A DNA stretch of 64,000 bases from Symsagittifera roscoffensis (GCF_963678635.1 NC_087069.1:17336660-17400659), one strand, 5' to 3'; positions 22,300 through 33,334 are shown, counted from the stretch's first letter. The notes: generated by a model from the letters alone, not told the origin. Made by a program: numbers and translations.

Positions 22300-22407
22300 T
22301 TGCCTTGAGCTACTTAATAGGACAGCTCGGGCAATCGCAGGGCACCTAAAAGAAGACCTCGGTGGGTGTATTGGCAAATACACACCCACTTGAGAAGACT
22401 GTGTCCT
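22300..22407 (+). ncRNA. Three-helix leader RNA module, copy 2
   Basis: Same fold as copy 1 with changed but still complementary sequence: TTGCC (22300-22304) with GGCAA (22330-22334); AGGGCAC (22339-22345) with GTGTCCT (22401-22407, one G-U pair); GTGGGTGT (22362-22369) with ACACCCAC (22382-22389). The linker AAAAGAAGACCTCGGTG is shared with copy 1. Confidence 0.72.
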
Positions 22408-22686
22408 GGGCTTTGTTCTTTCGGATCGTTCCGATTGACGGAAGTCTTTTTCTTTAAGACTAAGTTTTATTGATCTGTTTCTGAGTCATCACTGCTTTTT
22501 ATCAAAGATTGTTTAATTTTAACAAAGCAGTGACTTGATAAATTGTGTGGCGATAAATTGATACTGAAAAAAGGTCGCTGTCACCTGTAGGATATTCTTA
22601 TCTGATTATCTATTGTGTTTTGTGTGTCGATTAAATCTTGTGGAAACTTAGTGATACTGTTATACTATACAACAGGGTTGAGTTAG

Positions 22687-24961
22687 CATTATATCAATAC
22701 TGGGTAGACCCTGTGTGTAACTTTAGCTGAGTCTTTAGTTTAGTCGTGAGAGATCTAAGAGACATTTTGATACTGACGGAATCGAGTAGGCAGCGTTAAG
22801 TGATTTAACTAGATCTTGTTTGTGATACGTTTGCATTTCCATCAAATTACGAATATTTTCATTTTGTTAAAAACTATGCAGCGCAGGGACTCGCTAGGAT
22901 CGACTACTAAAATTCCCAGGCTAAGCAAGGGAAGCACGCGGAAATTTAAAACTAGGCGTAGCCAAACCTCGTTTAGCAGCGCTTCCGACGCGTTTGCTGA
23001 AGACGAATCGACTAAAGGTCACCCTGATCTTTCAGTGAGCGAAATGAAACTAAGGAGCGAGAAAAACCTCGATGGCAATCAAGGGCGGAGCGCCGAGGCC
23101 GGGCCTGCGAGCGAAACGCTGGTGGATCCCTTTGACGAAGGGGAGCGAACGCTCATTCGACCCGACTTTGAGCCAGACGAGGTCCTCGAACGGGAGGAAG
23201 TCGAGAGGACAGAGGAGACCTCGGAGCGTCCCGAGGTCGAACCTCGGGAGGAAGTGTTGTACAGGGGAATGTCCAAATCAGAGACTAAGAGCTATAAATG
23301 GAGAAAGGAACCTTCACATCCGACAAGTACACACTCATCTTTGGCCAAGCAGAGCAACAACGCGATGATGTCGAGTATGAGTCCGGGTGAAGAGCAGACG
23401 TTCTCGAAGGCAAAGAAAAGTTGGAAGTCTTTGTACGATGAGCGCGTGACGTCGCTACAAGCCGGAGGTCTGTCCTCTAGTTACGCCCAACCGGAAATAA
23501 CCCATCCGGATGTGAACTTCACACCGTGCCCAAGGAACGACATGAGCAGGGAGGCGTCTTCTGCCTCGCCGACCAGGCCTATGTCAGATGGGATAACGAT
23601 GGGAGCATCATCAACGTTTGACAGACTGATGACGTCAATGCACAAGCAAAAGGGCGGTGCGTCATCGAGTACTAGGCTACAGCCGCAGTTGACCTCGTCT
23701 TCTCTGGGGCTAACCCCGCCATTGGGGGCAGCTGGTGACATAAGTGACATGTTCGCTGGTGTGATGAATGGCCTGGATGAATTGAGGCGGAACATGACTA
23801 AGAGGATAGATCAAGTTGACGAGAGAGCTCACCATGGTCGAGAGAGTTTGAAAGATGAGCTAACGCACGTGAAGTCGCAGGCGAGGTTTGATCAGGCTCA
23901 ATTGATTCGTAACACCGATCAATGCCTGGCTGAGAGCCTGGCACAGGTAAACAAAGAGTCAGAGGAAAGAGAGGCTAGGATGACAAGAGAGATCGAGCGA
24001 TTATTGAATGATCATGATAATACCTACGCCCAAACGATGACTGGCCTGGAAAAGAGGTTGGACGCCAAATCTGACTTGATGATGCGGAAGCTTGACGCGA
24101 TCCTGAATGGGAGTAGTTGGCAGGAGCATTCCAACTCAAGGGAGCGCTCACGCCATGCGAATGTTGGAGATGGTACGGGCAACAGTGCCAGAGCCCAGCA
24201 AGGCTCGAGAACGAACTACGAACATAGAAACAAGGAGCGGCCTAAGGGCAGCCCCGCAGAGGCTTGGCTGGACGAATCCAGTTCCGCCGGAGGCAGATGC
24301 CACCCCGGAGACAAGATTGCCAACCGTGCCACAAGTCAGTTCAGTACCAGATCTGACTACAGTCTCACAAGACACAACGATGTATGCCTCGATGTTTGAG
24401 CCTCTGAACAGATCTCTTGAAACATTCATCACCAAGCTCTCGAAGTCAACCGAGAGAGGAGAGAGGTCAAGAAGAACACTGAATAAGCCGAAGTCATATA
24501 AAGACGAGTCAGACGGCTGCATTGATACTTGGATAGAGGTGATGAAGTTACACTTTGAGGAAGAGAATTTCTCCAAGAAACAAGAGTGCAGAGCGCTGAC
24601 GAGCAACCTGGAGGGTACTGCATTAAGTTGTGTAATGGCGAAAAGAGCCAATGAGAGAGACAGCGCTCGCAAGATATTCGACATCCTGCTGAATCGTTTC
24701 GGCTCTGGAGTACAAGGGCACCAGGCTATGGTGAAGTTCGAGAAGAGGCGTCAGAGAGATGAAGAATCAATAGATAAATTCTTGGACGACCTTGAATTGC
24801 TCAGGAGGAGAAGCAACCCGGATGAGAGAATATCCGAGCGAAACTTGGCGATTGCTTCGAAGTTCATGGATGGAGTAAGGAGTGAGGAGTTGAAGACGAT
24901 GTTGGCCACTCACTTCACCCTGTCGCTTGACCAGGTACCCACGCCTGACGACTTGCGTATG
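22687..24961 (+). repeat. Tandem duplication of leader end plus gag, first copy
   Basis: 2,275 bp nearly identical to 24962-27235. It ends GACTTGCGTATG and is directly joined to CATTATATC, the start of the second copy. I see only about four differences: two bases near the start, one Ala/Asp change, one Leu/Met change and one inserted base. The duplication is therefore younger than the LTR divergence, or it is an assembly artefact. Confidence 0.92.
22876..24399 (+). pseudogene. Gag, first (truncated) copy
   Basis: The duplicate of the start of Gag. The likely start is the ATG at 22876 (MQRRDSLGS); the open frame extends upstream only through non-ATG codons. The N-terminal ~150 residues are Ser/Arg/Glu-rich and probably disordered. 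A charged helical stretch (about residues 300-400) follows. A single inserted T at about 24243 shifts the frame, so this copy leaves the Gag frame and ends at 24399. The proper Gag frame carries on in another phase (24107-24982) until it is cut at the duplication junction. It lacks the zinc knuckles and everything downstream, and at best makes a truncated Gag. Confidence 0.85.
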
Positions 24962-27235
24962 CATTATATCAATACTGGGTAGACCCTGTGTGTAACTTTA
25001 GCTGAGTCACTAGTTTAGTCGTGAGAGATCTAAGAGACATTTTGATACTGACGGAATCGAGTAGGCAGCGTTAAGTGATTTAACTAGATCTTGTTTGTGA
25101 TACGTTTGCATTTCCATCAAATTACGAATATTTTCATTTTGTTAAAAACTATGCAGCGCAGGGACTCGCTAGGATCGACTACTAAAATTCCCAGGCTAAG
25201 CAAGGGAAGCACGCGGAAATTTAAAACTAGGCGTAGCCAAACCTCGTTTAGCAGCGCTTCCGACGCGTTTGCTGAAGACGAATCGACTAAAGGTCACCCT
25301 GATCTTTCAGTGAGCGAAATGAAACTAAGGAGCGAGAAAAACCTCGATGGCAATCAAGGGCGGAGCGCCGAGGCCGGGCCTGCGAGCGAAACGCTGGTGG
25401 ATCCCTTTGACGAAGGGGAGCGAACGCTCATTCGACCCGACTTTGAGCCAGACGAGGTCCTCGAACGGGAGGAAGTCGAGAGGACAGAGGAGACCTCGGA
25501 GCGTCCCGAGGTCGAACCTCGGGAGGAAGTGTTGTACAGGGGAATGTCCAAATCAGAGACTAAGAGCTATAAATGGAGAAAGGAACCTTCACATCCGACA
25601 AGTACACACTCATCTTTGGCCAAGCAGAGCAACAACGCGATGATGTCGAGTATGAGTCCGGGTGAAGAGCAGACGTTCTCGAAGGCAAAGAAAAGTTGGA
25701 AGTCTTTGTACGATGAGCGCGTGACGTCGCTACAAGCCGGAGGTCTGTCCTCTAGTTACGACCAACCGGAAATAACCCATCCGGATGTGAACTTCACACC
25801 GTGCCCAAGGAACGACATGAGCAGGGAGGCGTCTTCTGCCTCGCCGACCAGGCCTATGTCAGATGGGATAACGATGGGAGCATCATCAACGTTTGACAGA
25901 CTGATGACGTCAATGCACAAGCAAAAGGGCGGTGCGTCATCGAGTACTAGGCTACAGCCGCAGTTGACCTCGTCTTCTCTGGGGCTAACCCCGCCATTGG
26001 GGGCAGCTGGTGACATAAGTGACATGTTCGCTGGTGTGATGAATGGCCTGGATGAATTGAGGCGGAACATGACTAAGAGGATAGATCAAGTTGACGAGAG
26101 AGCTCACCATGGTCGAGAGAGTTTGAAAGATGAGCTAACGCACGTGAAGTCGCAGGCGAGGTTTGATCAGGCTCAAATGATTCGTAACACCGATCAATGC
26201 CTGGCTGAGAGCCTGGCACAGGTAAACAAAGAGTCAGAGGAAAGAGAGGCTAGGATGACAAGAGAGATCGAGCGATTATTGAATGATCATGATAATACCT
26301 ACGCCCAAACGATGACTGGCCTGGAAAAGAGGTTGGACGCCAAATCTGACTTGATGATGCGGAAGCTTGACGCGATCCTGAATGGGAGTAGTTGGCAGGA
26401 GCATTCCAACTCAAGGGAGCGCTCACGCCATGCGAATGTTGGAGATGGTACGGGCAACAGTGCCAGAGCCCAGCAAGGCTCGAGAACGAACTACGAACAT
26501 AGAAACAAGGAGCGGCCAAGGGCAGCCCCGCAGAGGCTTGGCTGGACGAATCCAGTTCCGCCGGAGGCAGATGCCACCCCGGAGACAAGATTGCCAACCG
26601 TGCCACAAGTCAGTTCAGTACCAGATCTGACTACAGTCTCACAAGACACAACGATGTATGCCTCGATGTTTGAGCCTCTGAACAGATCTCTTGAAACATT
26701 CATCACCAAGCTCTCGAAGTCAACCGAGAGAGGAGAGAGGTCAAGAAGAACACTGAATAAGCCGAAGTCATATAAAGACGAGTCAGACGGCTGCATTGAT
26801 ACTTGGATAGAGGTGATGAAGTTACACTTTGAGGAAGAGAATTTCTCCAAGAAACAAGAGTGCAGAGCGCTGACGAGCAACCTGGAGGGTACTGCATTAA
26901 GTTGTGTAATGGCGAAAAGAGCCAATGAGAGAGACAGCGCTCGCAAGATATTCGACATCCTGCTGAATCGTTTCGGCTCTGGAGTACAAGGGCACCAGGC
27001 TATGGTGAAGTTCGAGAAGAGGCGTCAGAGAGATGAAGAATCAATAGATAAATTCTTGGACGACCTTGAATTGCTCAGGAGGAGAAGCAACCCGGATGAG
27101 AGAATATCCGAGCGAAACTTGGCGATTGCTTCGAAGTTCATGGATGGAGTAAGGAGTGAGGAGTTGAAGACGATGTTGGCCACTCACTTCACCCTGTCGC
27201 TTGACCAGGTACCCACGCCTGACGACTTGCGTATG
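24962..27235 (+). repeat. Tandem duplication of leader end plus gag, second copy
   Basis: Second copy of the 2,275-bp unit. It runs without a break into the rest of gag-pol at GTATGAAGTC, so it is the copy in the original context on its right side. Confidence 0.92.
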
Positions 27236-29653
27236 AAGTCACGCGAGTATTTACTCATAAAACCAAGGGCGCAAAACCGTTACAGCAATTATGGCAACTA
27301 TAGCGGGACAAACACTGGTGCGAATTCCAGTTGGTACAAACCGCGCGATGACATGGACAAGAGGAGGTCGTGTGCGAATTGTGGTTCGATGGACCATCAC
27401 GTTTCCGCGTGTTCTGCATACAAACAGAACATGAAGGCCATAGGCTACTTTCTCGAGGACGCCGACGCGACCGACGAGGATCATGAAGAGTACGTCAGAG
27501 GGCTCATCATGAAATATGGTCCGAGGTGTTTCTTCTGTAATTTGGAGGGACACTTCAAGTCGGATTGTACTCAATTTTGGGACGCAGTAGCGGACACGAA
27601 ACATCCCCGCCACGAAGAGGCGCTTTCGGGTGTCAAGGCCAGTCGAGCACGTCTGATGAACGAGGCTGAATCTCGGCGAAAGGAGACGACACTGAGCACC
27701 CTCACGACCAAAAAGGTTAAGACATGGCCTGACGAGGTGGTAGCCTCGAACCTCGAAGCAGAGTCGTCTAGCCCACTCAAGGTGGATTACGGCCTGGCGG
27801 CAAGGACAGCGCTGCAGAATGTCAAACAGGACCTAGCCACGAAAGAAGTGGAGCAATGGGTAAGGTCGGAGCTGGAGAGCACAGATCTTCGGGAAAATCT
27901 TAATGTCCTGGGTAAAACGACAGAAGCAGAAGACAAAGAGGAACCCAAGAAACAAGGACTAAAACTGAACGTTATATCTGGTAAGACTTTCGGCATGACG
28001 AAGGCGGGGACCAAAATAATGTCCATCATCTCAGTCGCAGGGCACCAGGTGGTCAAGAACTTGAGTGAACCATCCGAGATTACACTAGTCCACCTGGACA
28101 TCGATGCCGACTACCTGAAGGAGAGGGATCCCAAACTGGACTCCAGGGCAGTGCGAGCGCTGCTCACAACGGGAGGTCCGAGGCTAATGAAAGTGGACGG
28201 ACATTATATCGATGTCCATGGCCCTTACCCGATCCTGATGAATGTAGATGGCATCAATATCTACACGAAAGCTCACATAACTGATGCGAACGATCAGATT
28301 GGCCGGATATACATTGGTCAAGAGGAGCTGAAGGTTAGACGAATCGGACACAACGCGATGCTCGAACAAGATGCGGTGCATATTGGTTGTGAGGCCGATC
28401 TGGCCGCACACGTTCTGGACGTGCAAGGCAGACAACTTTCAGTAAAGGGACTGCTAGACACGGGAGCAGTGGTTAGTGTCATGCCAGTCAAAACTTGGAC
28501 TGACATGGGTTTCGAAAGGTCGGATCTCATACCGACAAACATCAGGTTGGCAGCTGCCAATCAGGGAGCGATCTATGTCACCGGACGAACCCCGATCATT
28601 TCACTGCAGCTCGGAGGAAGACATCTTTGGATGAGCTTCCTAGTAGTAGAGAATTTGGACGAATCCGACCAGTTCATCCTAGGAAGGGATTTCGTTCGCA
28701 ACTTTGACGTCACGATCGATCTCAATGACGGATTGATTAGGATCAAGGATCCTGAGAGAAAGTATGAGAAAAGACCTCTTAATAAGATCTTAATTAATCA
28801 GGCCAAGGTGCCGATTTTTCTGGATCGAAAAGTTAGATTAAAACCAAACCAAGCCGTAGTAGCGACGTTTAGGATGAGGAACCTGAATGAACTCAGCAAT
28901 GACAGACAGGTGTGTCTGGTACCAAATCCAAACAGTAAAAGCTCGGCTATTTTAGGAAGAAGCTTCTCACTCACTCAGAGCGGACTGTGTGTGAGTGTGT
29001 TATTGAACACAGAAGCAACAACAGTGACAATACAGAGGGGAAAGAATCTTGGCTACGCTTTGCCTCTGAATACAGACTTTCAGAGTGTGGAGAACTTGAA
29101 AAAGTTTGATGTTACTAAATGTCCATCACATGCGAACCAGGAATGTATAATGAAAAGAGTGAATGAATTGAAATCTTCTAGGAAATTGTTTTCAATGAAG
29201 TCGGAAACAGACGATGGGCTGTCTAGTTATTCCAACTTCCCTGAGAGACCGACGGAGGCAGAGTTAGCAGCGAACAAGCCTGTACTACCTGAGATAGAAC
29301 ATCTGAAGGGTAAAATATCAGACAAAGAACTAGATTCGCTCAGAGCGGTGCTAAATCGGAACGCAGACGTTTTTTCGAAACATAAGGCTGACATAGGTTG
29401 TTGCAATTTTGTAGAGCACGAGATTGAGATAGAAGAGGGCTCGGTACCTCATAGGGAAGGGGCGAGAAGAATGACCCCAAACAAGTCAGAAGCGTGTAGG
29501 AAGGAAATCGAGATGTTAATGGAGTTCGACATGATCGAGCCGTCGAAGTCCCCATGGGCTTGTGGCGTGGTCATGGCGAAAAAGAAAGGGGGACAACTCA
29601 GATTTTGTTGTGATTTCCGTTATCTGAACGCAGTGACTATAAAGGACGCATAA
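25151..29653 (+). CDS. Gag-protease-RT (N-terminal part), ended by a nonsense codon
   Basis: The ATG at 25151 is chosen because upstream in-frame sequence has only non-ATG starts. About 1,500 residues in order: disordered N-terminus; coiled/charged Gag (about 300-430); a Gag capsid-like helical region (about 540-700, with DTWIEVMKLHF and KFEKRRQRDEESIDKFL); two CCHC zinc knuckles (C-ANC-GSMDH-HVSAC near 27370 and CFFC-NLEGH-FKSDC near 27530); a retropepsin-like protease with GLLDTGAVVSVMP (28450) and FILGRDFVRNFDV (28675); and the start of RT (EMLMEFDMIEPSKSPWACG, RFCCDFRYLNAVTI). It stops at a TAA (29651-29653) at a position that is normally Tyr in gypsy RTs (the x-YP-x-P block). The RT continues in the same frame directly after it. 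Gag and Pol are one frame, as in several gypsy lineages. Confidence 0.9.
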   Translation: MQRRDSLGSTTKIPRLSKGSTRKFKTRRSQTSFSSASDAFAEDESTKGHPDLSVSEMKLRSEKNLDGNQGRSAEAGPASETLVDPFDEGERTLIRPDFEPDEVLEREEVERTEETSERPEVEPREEVLYRGMSKSETKSYKWRKEPSHPTSTHSSLAKQSNNAMMSSMSPGEEQTFSKAKKSWKSLYDERVTSLQAGGLSSSYDQPEITHPDVNFTPCPRNDMSREASSASPTRPMSDGITMGASSTFDRLMTSMHKQKGGASSSTRLQPQLTSSSLGLTPPLGAAGDISDMFAGVMNGLDELRRNMTKRIDQVDERAHHGRESLKDELTHVKSQARFDQAQMIRNTDQCLAESLAQVNKESEEREARMTREIERLLNDHDNTYAQTMTGLEKRLDAKSDLMMRKLDAILNGSSWQEHSNSRERSRHANVGDGTGNSARAQQGSRTNYEHRNKERPRAAPQRLGWTNPVPPEADATPETRLPTVPQVSSVPDLTTVSQDTTMYASMFEPLNRSLETFITKLSKSTERGERSRRTLNKPKSYKDESDGCIDTWIEVMKLHFEEENFSKKQECRALTSNLEGTALSCVMAKRANERDSARKIFDILLNRFGSGVQGHQAMVKFEKRRQRDEESIDKFLDDLELLRRRSNPDERISERNLAIASKFMDGVRSEELKTMLATHFTLSLDQVPTPDDLRMKSREYLLIKPRAQNRYSNYGNYSGTNTGANSSWYKPRDDMDKRRSCANCGSMDHHVSACSAYKQNMKAIGYFLEDADATDEDHEEYVRGLIMKYGPRCFFCNLEGHFKSDCTQFWDAVADTKHPRHEEALSGVKASRARLMNEAESRRKETTLSTLTTKKVKTWPDEVVASNLEAESSSPLKVDYGLAARTALQNVKQDLATKEVEQWVRSELESTDLRENLNVLGKTTEAEDKEEPKKQGLKLNVISGKTFGMTKAGTKIMSIISVAGHQVVKNLSEPSEITLVHLDIDADYLKERDPKLDSRAVRALLTTGGPRLMKVDGHYIDVHGPYPILMNVDGINIYTKAHITDANDQIGRIYIGQEELKVRRIGHNAMLEQDAVHIGCEADLAAHVLDVQGRQLSVKGLLDTGAVVSVMPVKTWTDMGFERSDLIPTNIRLAAANQGAIYVTGRTPIISLQLGGRHLWMSFLVVENLDESDQFILGRDFVRNFDVTIDLNDGLIRIKDPERKYEKRPLNKILINQAKVPIFLDRKVRLKPNQAVVATFRMRNLNELSNDRQVCLVPNPNSKSSAILGRSFSLTQSGLCVSVLLNTEATTVTIQRGKNLGYALPLNTDFQSVENLKKFDVTKCPSHANQECIMKRVNELKSSRKLFSMKSETDDGLSSYSNFPERPTEAELAANKPVLPEIEHLKGKISDKELDSLRAVLNRNADVFSKHKADIGCCNFVEHEIEIEEGSVPHREGARRMTPNKSEACRKEIEMLMEFDMIEPSKSPWACGVVMAKKKGGQLRFCCDFRYLNAVTIKDA

Positions 29654-30081
29654 CCGATTCCCCGCATCGATGAGAGCCTATCCAAGCTGGGAGACGCGAA
29701 GTTCTTCACGACGTTGGATTTGGGCTCTGCATTCTGGCAAGTGCCACTCAGAAAGCAAGATCGAGAGAAAACAGGCTTCGCGTGTGAGCTGGGACTGTTC
29801 CAGTGGAAGAGGATGCCATTCGGATTGTGCAACGCGACGGCCACATGCCAGCGACTGATGGCCCAGGCACTCACGAGCGTCACTAAGAAATACGGGAATC
29901 TCATTATGTGTTATGTCGATGATGTCGTGATTGCAACACCAACCTTGGAAGACCACATAGAGAGGTTGGAGGAGGTGTTTTCCTGCATGAAGCAGGCGGG
30001 TCTGAAATGTAAACCCTCTAAGTGTGAAATCCTCAGGGATTCCATAAAGTATCTGAGCCGCCTGGTTGACAAACATGGTTG
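29654..30081 (+). pseudogene. RT palm domain segment between breaks
   Basis: In frame with the preceding ORF after the TAA. Motifs: FFTTLDLGSAFWQVPL (first catalytic Asp), RMPFGLCNATATCQRLM, and MCYVDDVVIATP (catalytic YVDD), then FSCMKQAGLKCKPSKCE. It meets TGA at about 30080, where the next segment continues in another frame. A single-base indel at that point is the simplest explanation. With the TAA on its left this piece cannot be translated in normal continuity. Confidence 0.85.
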
Positions 30082-31464
30082 AGACCAGATCCCGAAGCGG
30101 TTGAAGCGGTGCTGACCTGGAAGGCACCTAAAACAGATACACAGCTGATGAGTTTTCTGGGATTCGCAAATTATTATCGAGAGTTCATCAAGGGGTATGC
30201 TGACAAGATATACCCCATGCAGAGGTTGATGAGAAACAAGGGCAAAAAGTTCACCTGGACTGATGAGGCACAAGTTTCATTTGAAAACATCAAGCGTGAA
30301 CTTTGCGAGGCACCGGTCCTCGGCATGCCAACAGAGAAGGGGATGTTCGTGCTGGACACGGATGCATCAGTTATTGCGATATCGGGCATACTTCACCAGG
30401 AGCAGGAGTGGAACGGGAGAACGGTTCTTCGTCCGATATTCTACGGGAGTAAAGTCCTGAGTGATACTGAAATGAAGTACGGCGCACCAAAAGCGAAGAT
30501 GTTTGCGGTGATCACTTTCGTGGAAAAATACAGGGCCTACTTGGGGAGTGCTCCCTTCAAGTTACGTGTGGATAACCGTGCCCTTGCCTGGCTGAAGACC
30601 TATTCGATGGACCAAAGCTATATTGGTCGTTGGATCGTGCGCCTGGATGGATACCACATGATCATAGAGCACCGTACCCGTGACAAGCACCAGAACGCAG
30701 ATAGCCTCAGTAAAAAGACAGAATTTTATGAGCGCCTCGAGAAGAAACAGGCTAACCAATCAGAGATCAAAGACGGTTTTTCCTTTCTGGATAAAGAAAC
30801 CTACGACAAGCTGCCACTTACTAGGTGGTTAGACAAGTCAGGACATCCTATACCTGGACACCCTGACCTTCCAGTGGAGACGGCCGCGGAGATAAAGCTT
30901 TTAGCCAGAGGCGAGCCCGTTCCGTTGGATCTGCTAGTCCGATCCAACTTGGTACATCAAGAACTAACCAGGCTGGGTATAAACAGCATGGCTCTATTGA
31001 ACAGGACGGTGAACGTGGCGCCGGACGTCATGGGAAAACTCCGTGACTTGTTGGACAGGGAAGTGGATAGGCATGATCGTGAATGGATGGAGACCATGCA
31101 GCGGTTGACTGTCACCGAGAGAACAGAGAGGAGGCCAGTGTCCATTTGCAGCCAACGCGTTGAACGGGATTGCAGGTCGATTGTCAACCAGCTGGTGAGC
31201 TCGATGCCGAAGGAAGTCTTGTTGAGAACTTCGTTCACTGAATATGGAACACTGAATCAGAACCAAACTACTGAGGAAGTCAGGATCAGGTCGAAATCTA
31301 GCTTCACGAGGAGAGTGCATTTCACGGATGCAAAAGAAGAATACGAGCCGAGCCCAGATTGTTCGTCCGTGGACGAGACAATGTCCGTGGAGTCTGATAC
31401 CTTCGAGCCAGTCAAAGACGACTCGTCTGAGGAGTCAGACACCTTTGAGCCCGTGCAGGACGAC

Positions 31465-31476
31465 TTGTCCGGGGAG
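31465..31476 (+). promoter_or_regulatory. PPT-like 12-mer, internal copy 1
   Basis: TTGTCCGGGGAG, read as Leu-Ser-Gly-Glu in the Pol linker. Identical to the motif next to the 3' LTR. Confidence 0.5.
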
Positions 31477-31506
31477 AGGTTGACGAGACCCCCTAGGGGC
31501 AGAATT

Positions 31507-31518
31507 TTGTCCGGGGAG
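31507..31518 (+). promoter_or_regulatory. PPT-like 12-mer, internal copy 2
   Basis: TTGTCCGGGGAG, same reading frame as copy 1, preceded by TT and followed by T. Confidence 0.5.
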
Positions 31519-31548
31519 TCGGGTTTGAAGCGACAGATGGACAGAGTT

Positions 31549-31560
31549 TTGTCCGGGGAG
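31549..31560 (+). promoter_or_regulatory. PPT-like 12-mer, internal copy 3
   Basis: TTGTCCGGGGAG, exactly 42 bp after copy 2, same frame. Confidence 0.5.
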
Positions 31561-32759
31561 TCGAGAAACATCTCAGACAACTTGGAATATGATGTTGGGA
31601 AATCAGTCGACTCAAGTGTTGACTCGAGGCCCCAGTCCTGGGACAACTCGTCTGAAACAACTTCCAATTCCGATATGTCAGAGATCGCAATCCACTACTT
31701 ATTGGTAGACTGGAAGCAGCGTGGGCTGGACCGAGAAACACATCAGGATCCAGACAGGGACAGATACACCTCAGATGAAGAGGGCACTGTGGTAGATAAT
31801 GCCGCAGACGAGCTCGAGCTGATAGCAGTTTCGAAACGCCCAACCAGATTGCTGCCACATGGCACGGTCGTCCGTACCCATCTGGAACCATCTATGCAGG
31901 AAGCGACGCCTTTGAAAAAGATATGGTGTGTCAAGTTGATGGACGATGCTCATGCTCCGGAAATAATGAGTGGGCAAATGAACGTGGTGAAGACGTATTT
32001 GAAAGCCAGGTACAGGCTGTCGGATCTCCTAAGGGCTCAACGAAATGACAGAATGACGAGCAGTCTGAAGAGATGGATCGAGAATGGAGCACCAGACAAG
32101 GGAGATTTGGAAGAAGACAGCTACAAAATCCTGAAGCAATTCTACCTGAAGCGAAACGACTTGTTGTACCTGAACAAGGACGGAATCGTAGCCTGCAAAC
32201 GAAAAGAGGAGGACAAGGTCCTCTATAAATACAATTCAATAGTGTTACCACAGTTGTACCAGACCGAATTGCTCTTTCGCTCACATGATCAGATGGGCCA
32301 TCAAGGCGTGGACAAAGTGTATAACAGGATACAGAAACGATTCGAATGGCCGGGATTGAAGAAGGCTTGTGAGAAGTGGATCGCAGCATGCCTGTCATGT
32401 CAGCAGGCGAAGGATCCCAGGAAGCTAAGGTTCCCCCTACAGTCAATAGAGTCGTCAGGTTTCAACGAAGTGGTGCAAATTGATCATCAGAAAATCTGTA
32501 TGACAGCAACAGGCTATAATCAGGTGCTGGTAATGATCGACGATTTTACGAAGTATGCGGAGGCAGCACCCTGCATGACAGCATCGGCGGAAGAAACATG
32601 CGATCATTTGATAAATGTGTGGATAGCGAGACATGGCTGCCCCATCACGTTCCAATCGGACAATGGCAAAGCATTCGTGGGCGATCCCACGCAGGAGTTG
32701 ATGAAAAGGTCGCAGGTAGCGCAGGCCCACTCGACCACTTATCACCCGCACGAATGGCC

Positions 32760-33328
32760 TAGTCGAGAGGCAAAATCGCACACTGGTATCCATGCTGAGA
32801 GTCTATTGCTCGCGTTACATGGATGACTGGGACAAGCACCTGCCGCAAGTGATGGGTGCTTACAACAGCACGGAGCATTCCACCACGGGAATAAGTCCGC
32901 ACATGATGTTAACGGGTCATGAAAAAGCGCTCCCGTTGACGTTTTTCTACCCTGAATATGAGGGGAAGAGGACAGCACCGCAAACGTACGTGCGGGATGT
33001 TATTAGAAGACAGCAGGATCTCAATGACTTATGCAGGAGGAATACGCAACAGGCGCAAATTAGACAAAAAAGGAGGTTTGACAAAAGGACAGCTGATGCG
33101 AAAGCCTACTCAGTTGGCGACTACGTCTGGGTGTTCCAGGAAGTGGTTCCACCAAAAGGAACCAAGAAATTATTAAAGAAATGGCGTGGTCCATTTCAGA
33201 TAACAGAGGTGCACCAAGGAGGTCGTTTTTATCGATTGAGCACTGGAAGAGCAGCTCATTACGAGAACATCAAACCACACAATGCCTCGTCAGAGGATTG
33301 GTGCATCCCAGCGGACATGCAAGAGTGA
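32760..33328 (+). pseudogene. Integrase C-terminal part with GPY/F-like module
   Basis: Continues the integrase in a different frame from about 32760 (the labelled open frame begins at 32792). It holds the third catalytic residue region, DDWDKHLPQVMGAYNSTEHSTTG, the polar helix RQKRRFDKRTADAKAYSVGDYVWVF, and WRGPFQITEVHQGGRFYRL, the GPY/F-type module seen in many gypsy integrases. It returns to the original gag-pol frame. It ends at a single TGA (33326-33328) after which the same frame stays open for another 425 codons. Confidence 0.85.
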
Positions 33329-33334
33329 GACTAT

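Larger units (their letters stand above)
19665..22875 (+). other. Structured 5' leader of giant element
   Basis: About 3.2 kb between LTR and gag ATG with no long ORF. It is unusually rich in ACCCTCC/GGAGGGT blocks that can pair. It contains four 67-nt hairpin modules, three 24-nt repeats and two copies of a three-helix RNA module, listed separately. Retroelement leaders hold dimerisation, packaging and translation-initiation signals, so these are the natural candidates for function (inference). Confidence 0.8.
30079..32826 (+). pseudogene. RT connection, RNase H and integrase
   Basis: About 915 codons open after the frame change. Order: end of RT (PKTDTQLMSFLGFANYYREFI); RNase H (FVLDTDASVIAISGIL; LRVDNRALAWL; KHQNADSLS). 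The helix that normally carries the catalytic Glu reads APKAKMFAV, with Lys at 30496-30498, a one-base change, so RNase H should be inactive. Next come a Ser/Glu/Asp-rich linker with LSGE repeats (31460-31570), the HHCC zinc region (LLFRSHDQMGHQGV...CLSCQQAK, about 32260-32410) and the integrase core (VQIDHQ first Asp; FQSDNGKAFV second Asp). The frame breaks near 32750, just before the expected catalytic Glu, which lies in the next frame. Confidence 0.88.

Noticed and set aside
22816-22875. Twenty-residue N-terminal extension of Gag before the ATG
   Set aside because: It starts with TTG, is hydrophobic and unlike the rest of Gag. The ATG at 22876 (25151 in the second copy) is preferred.
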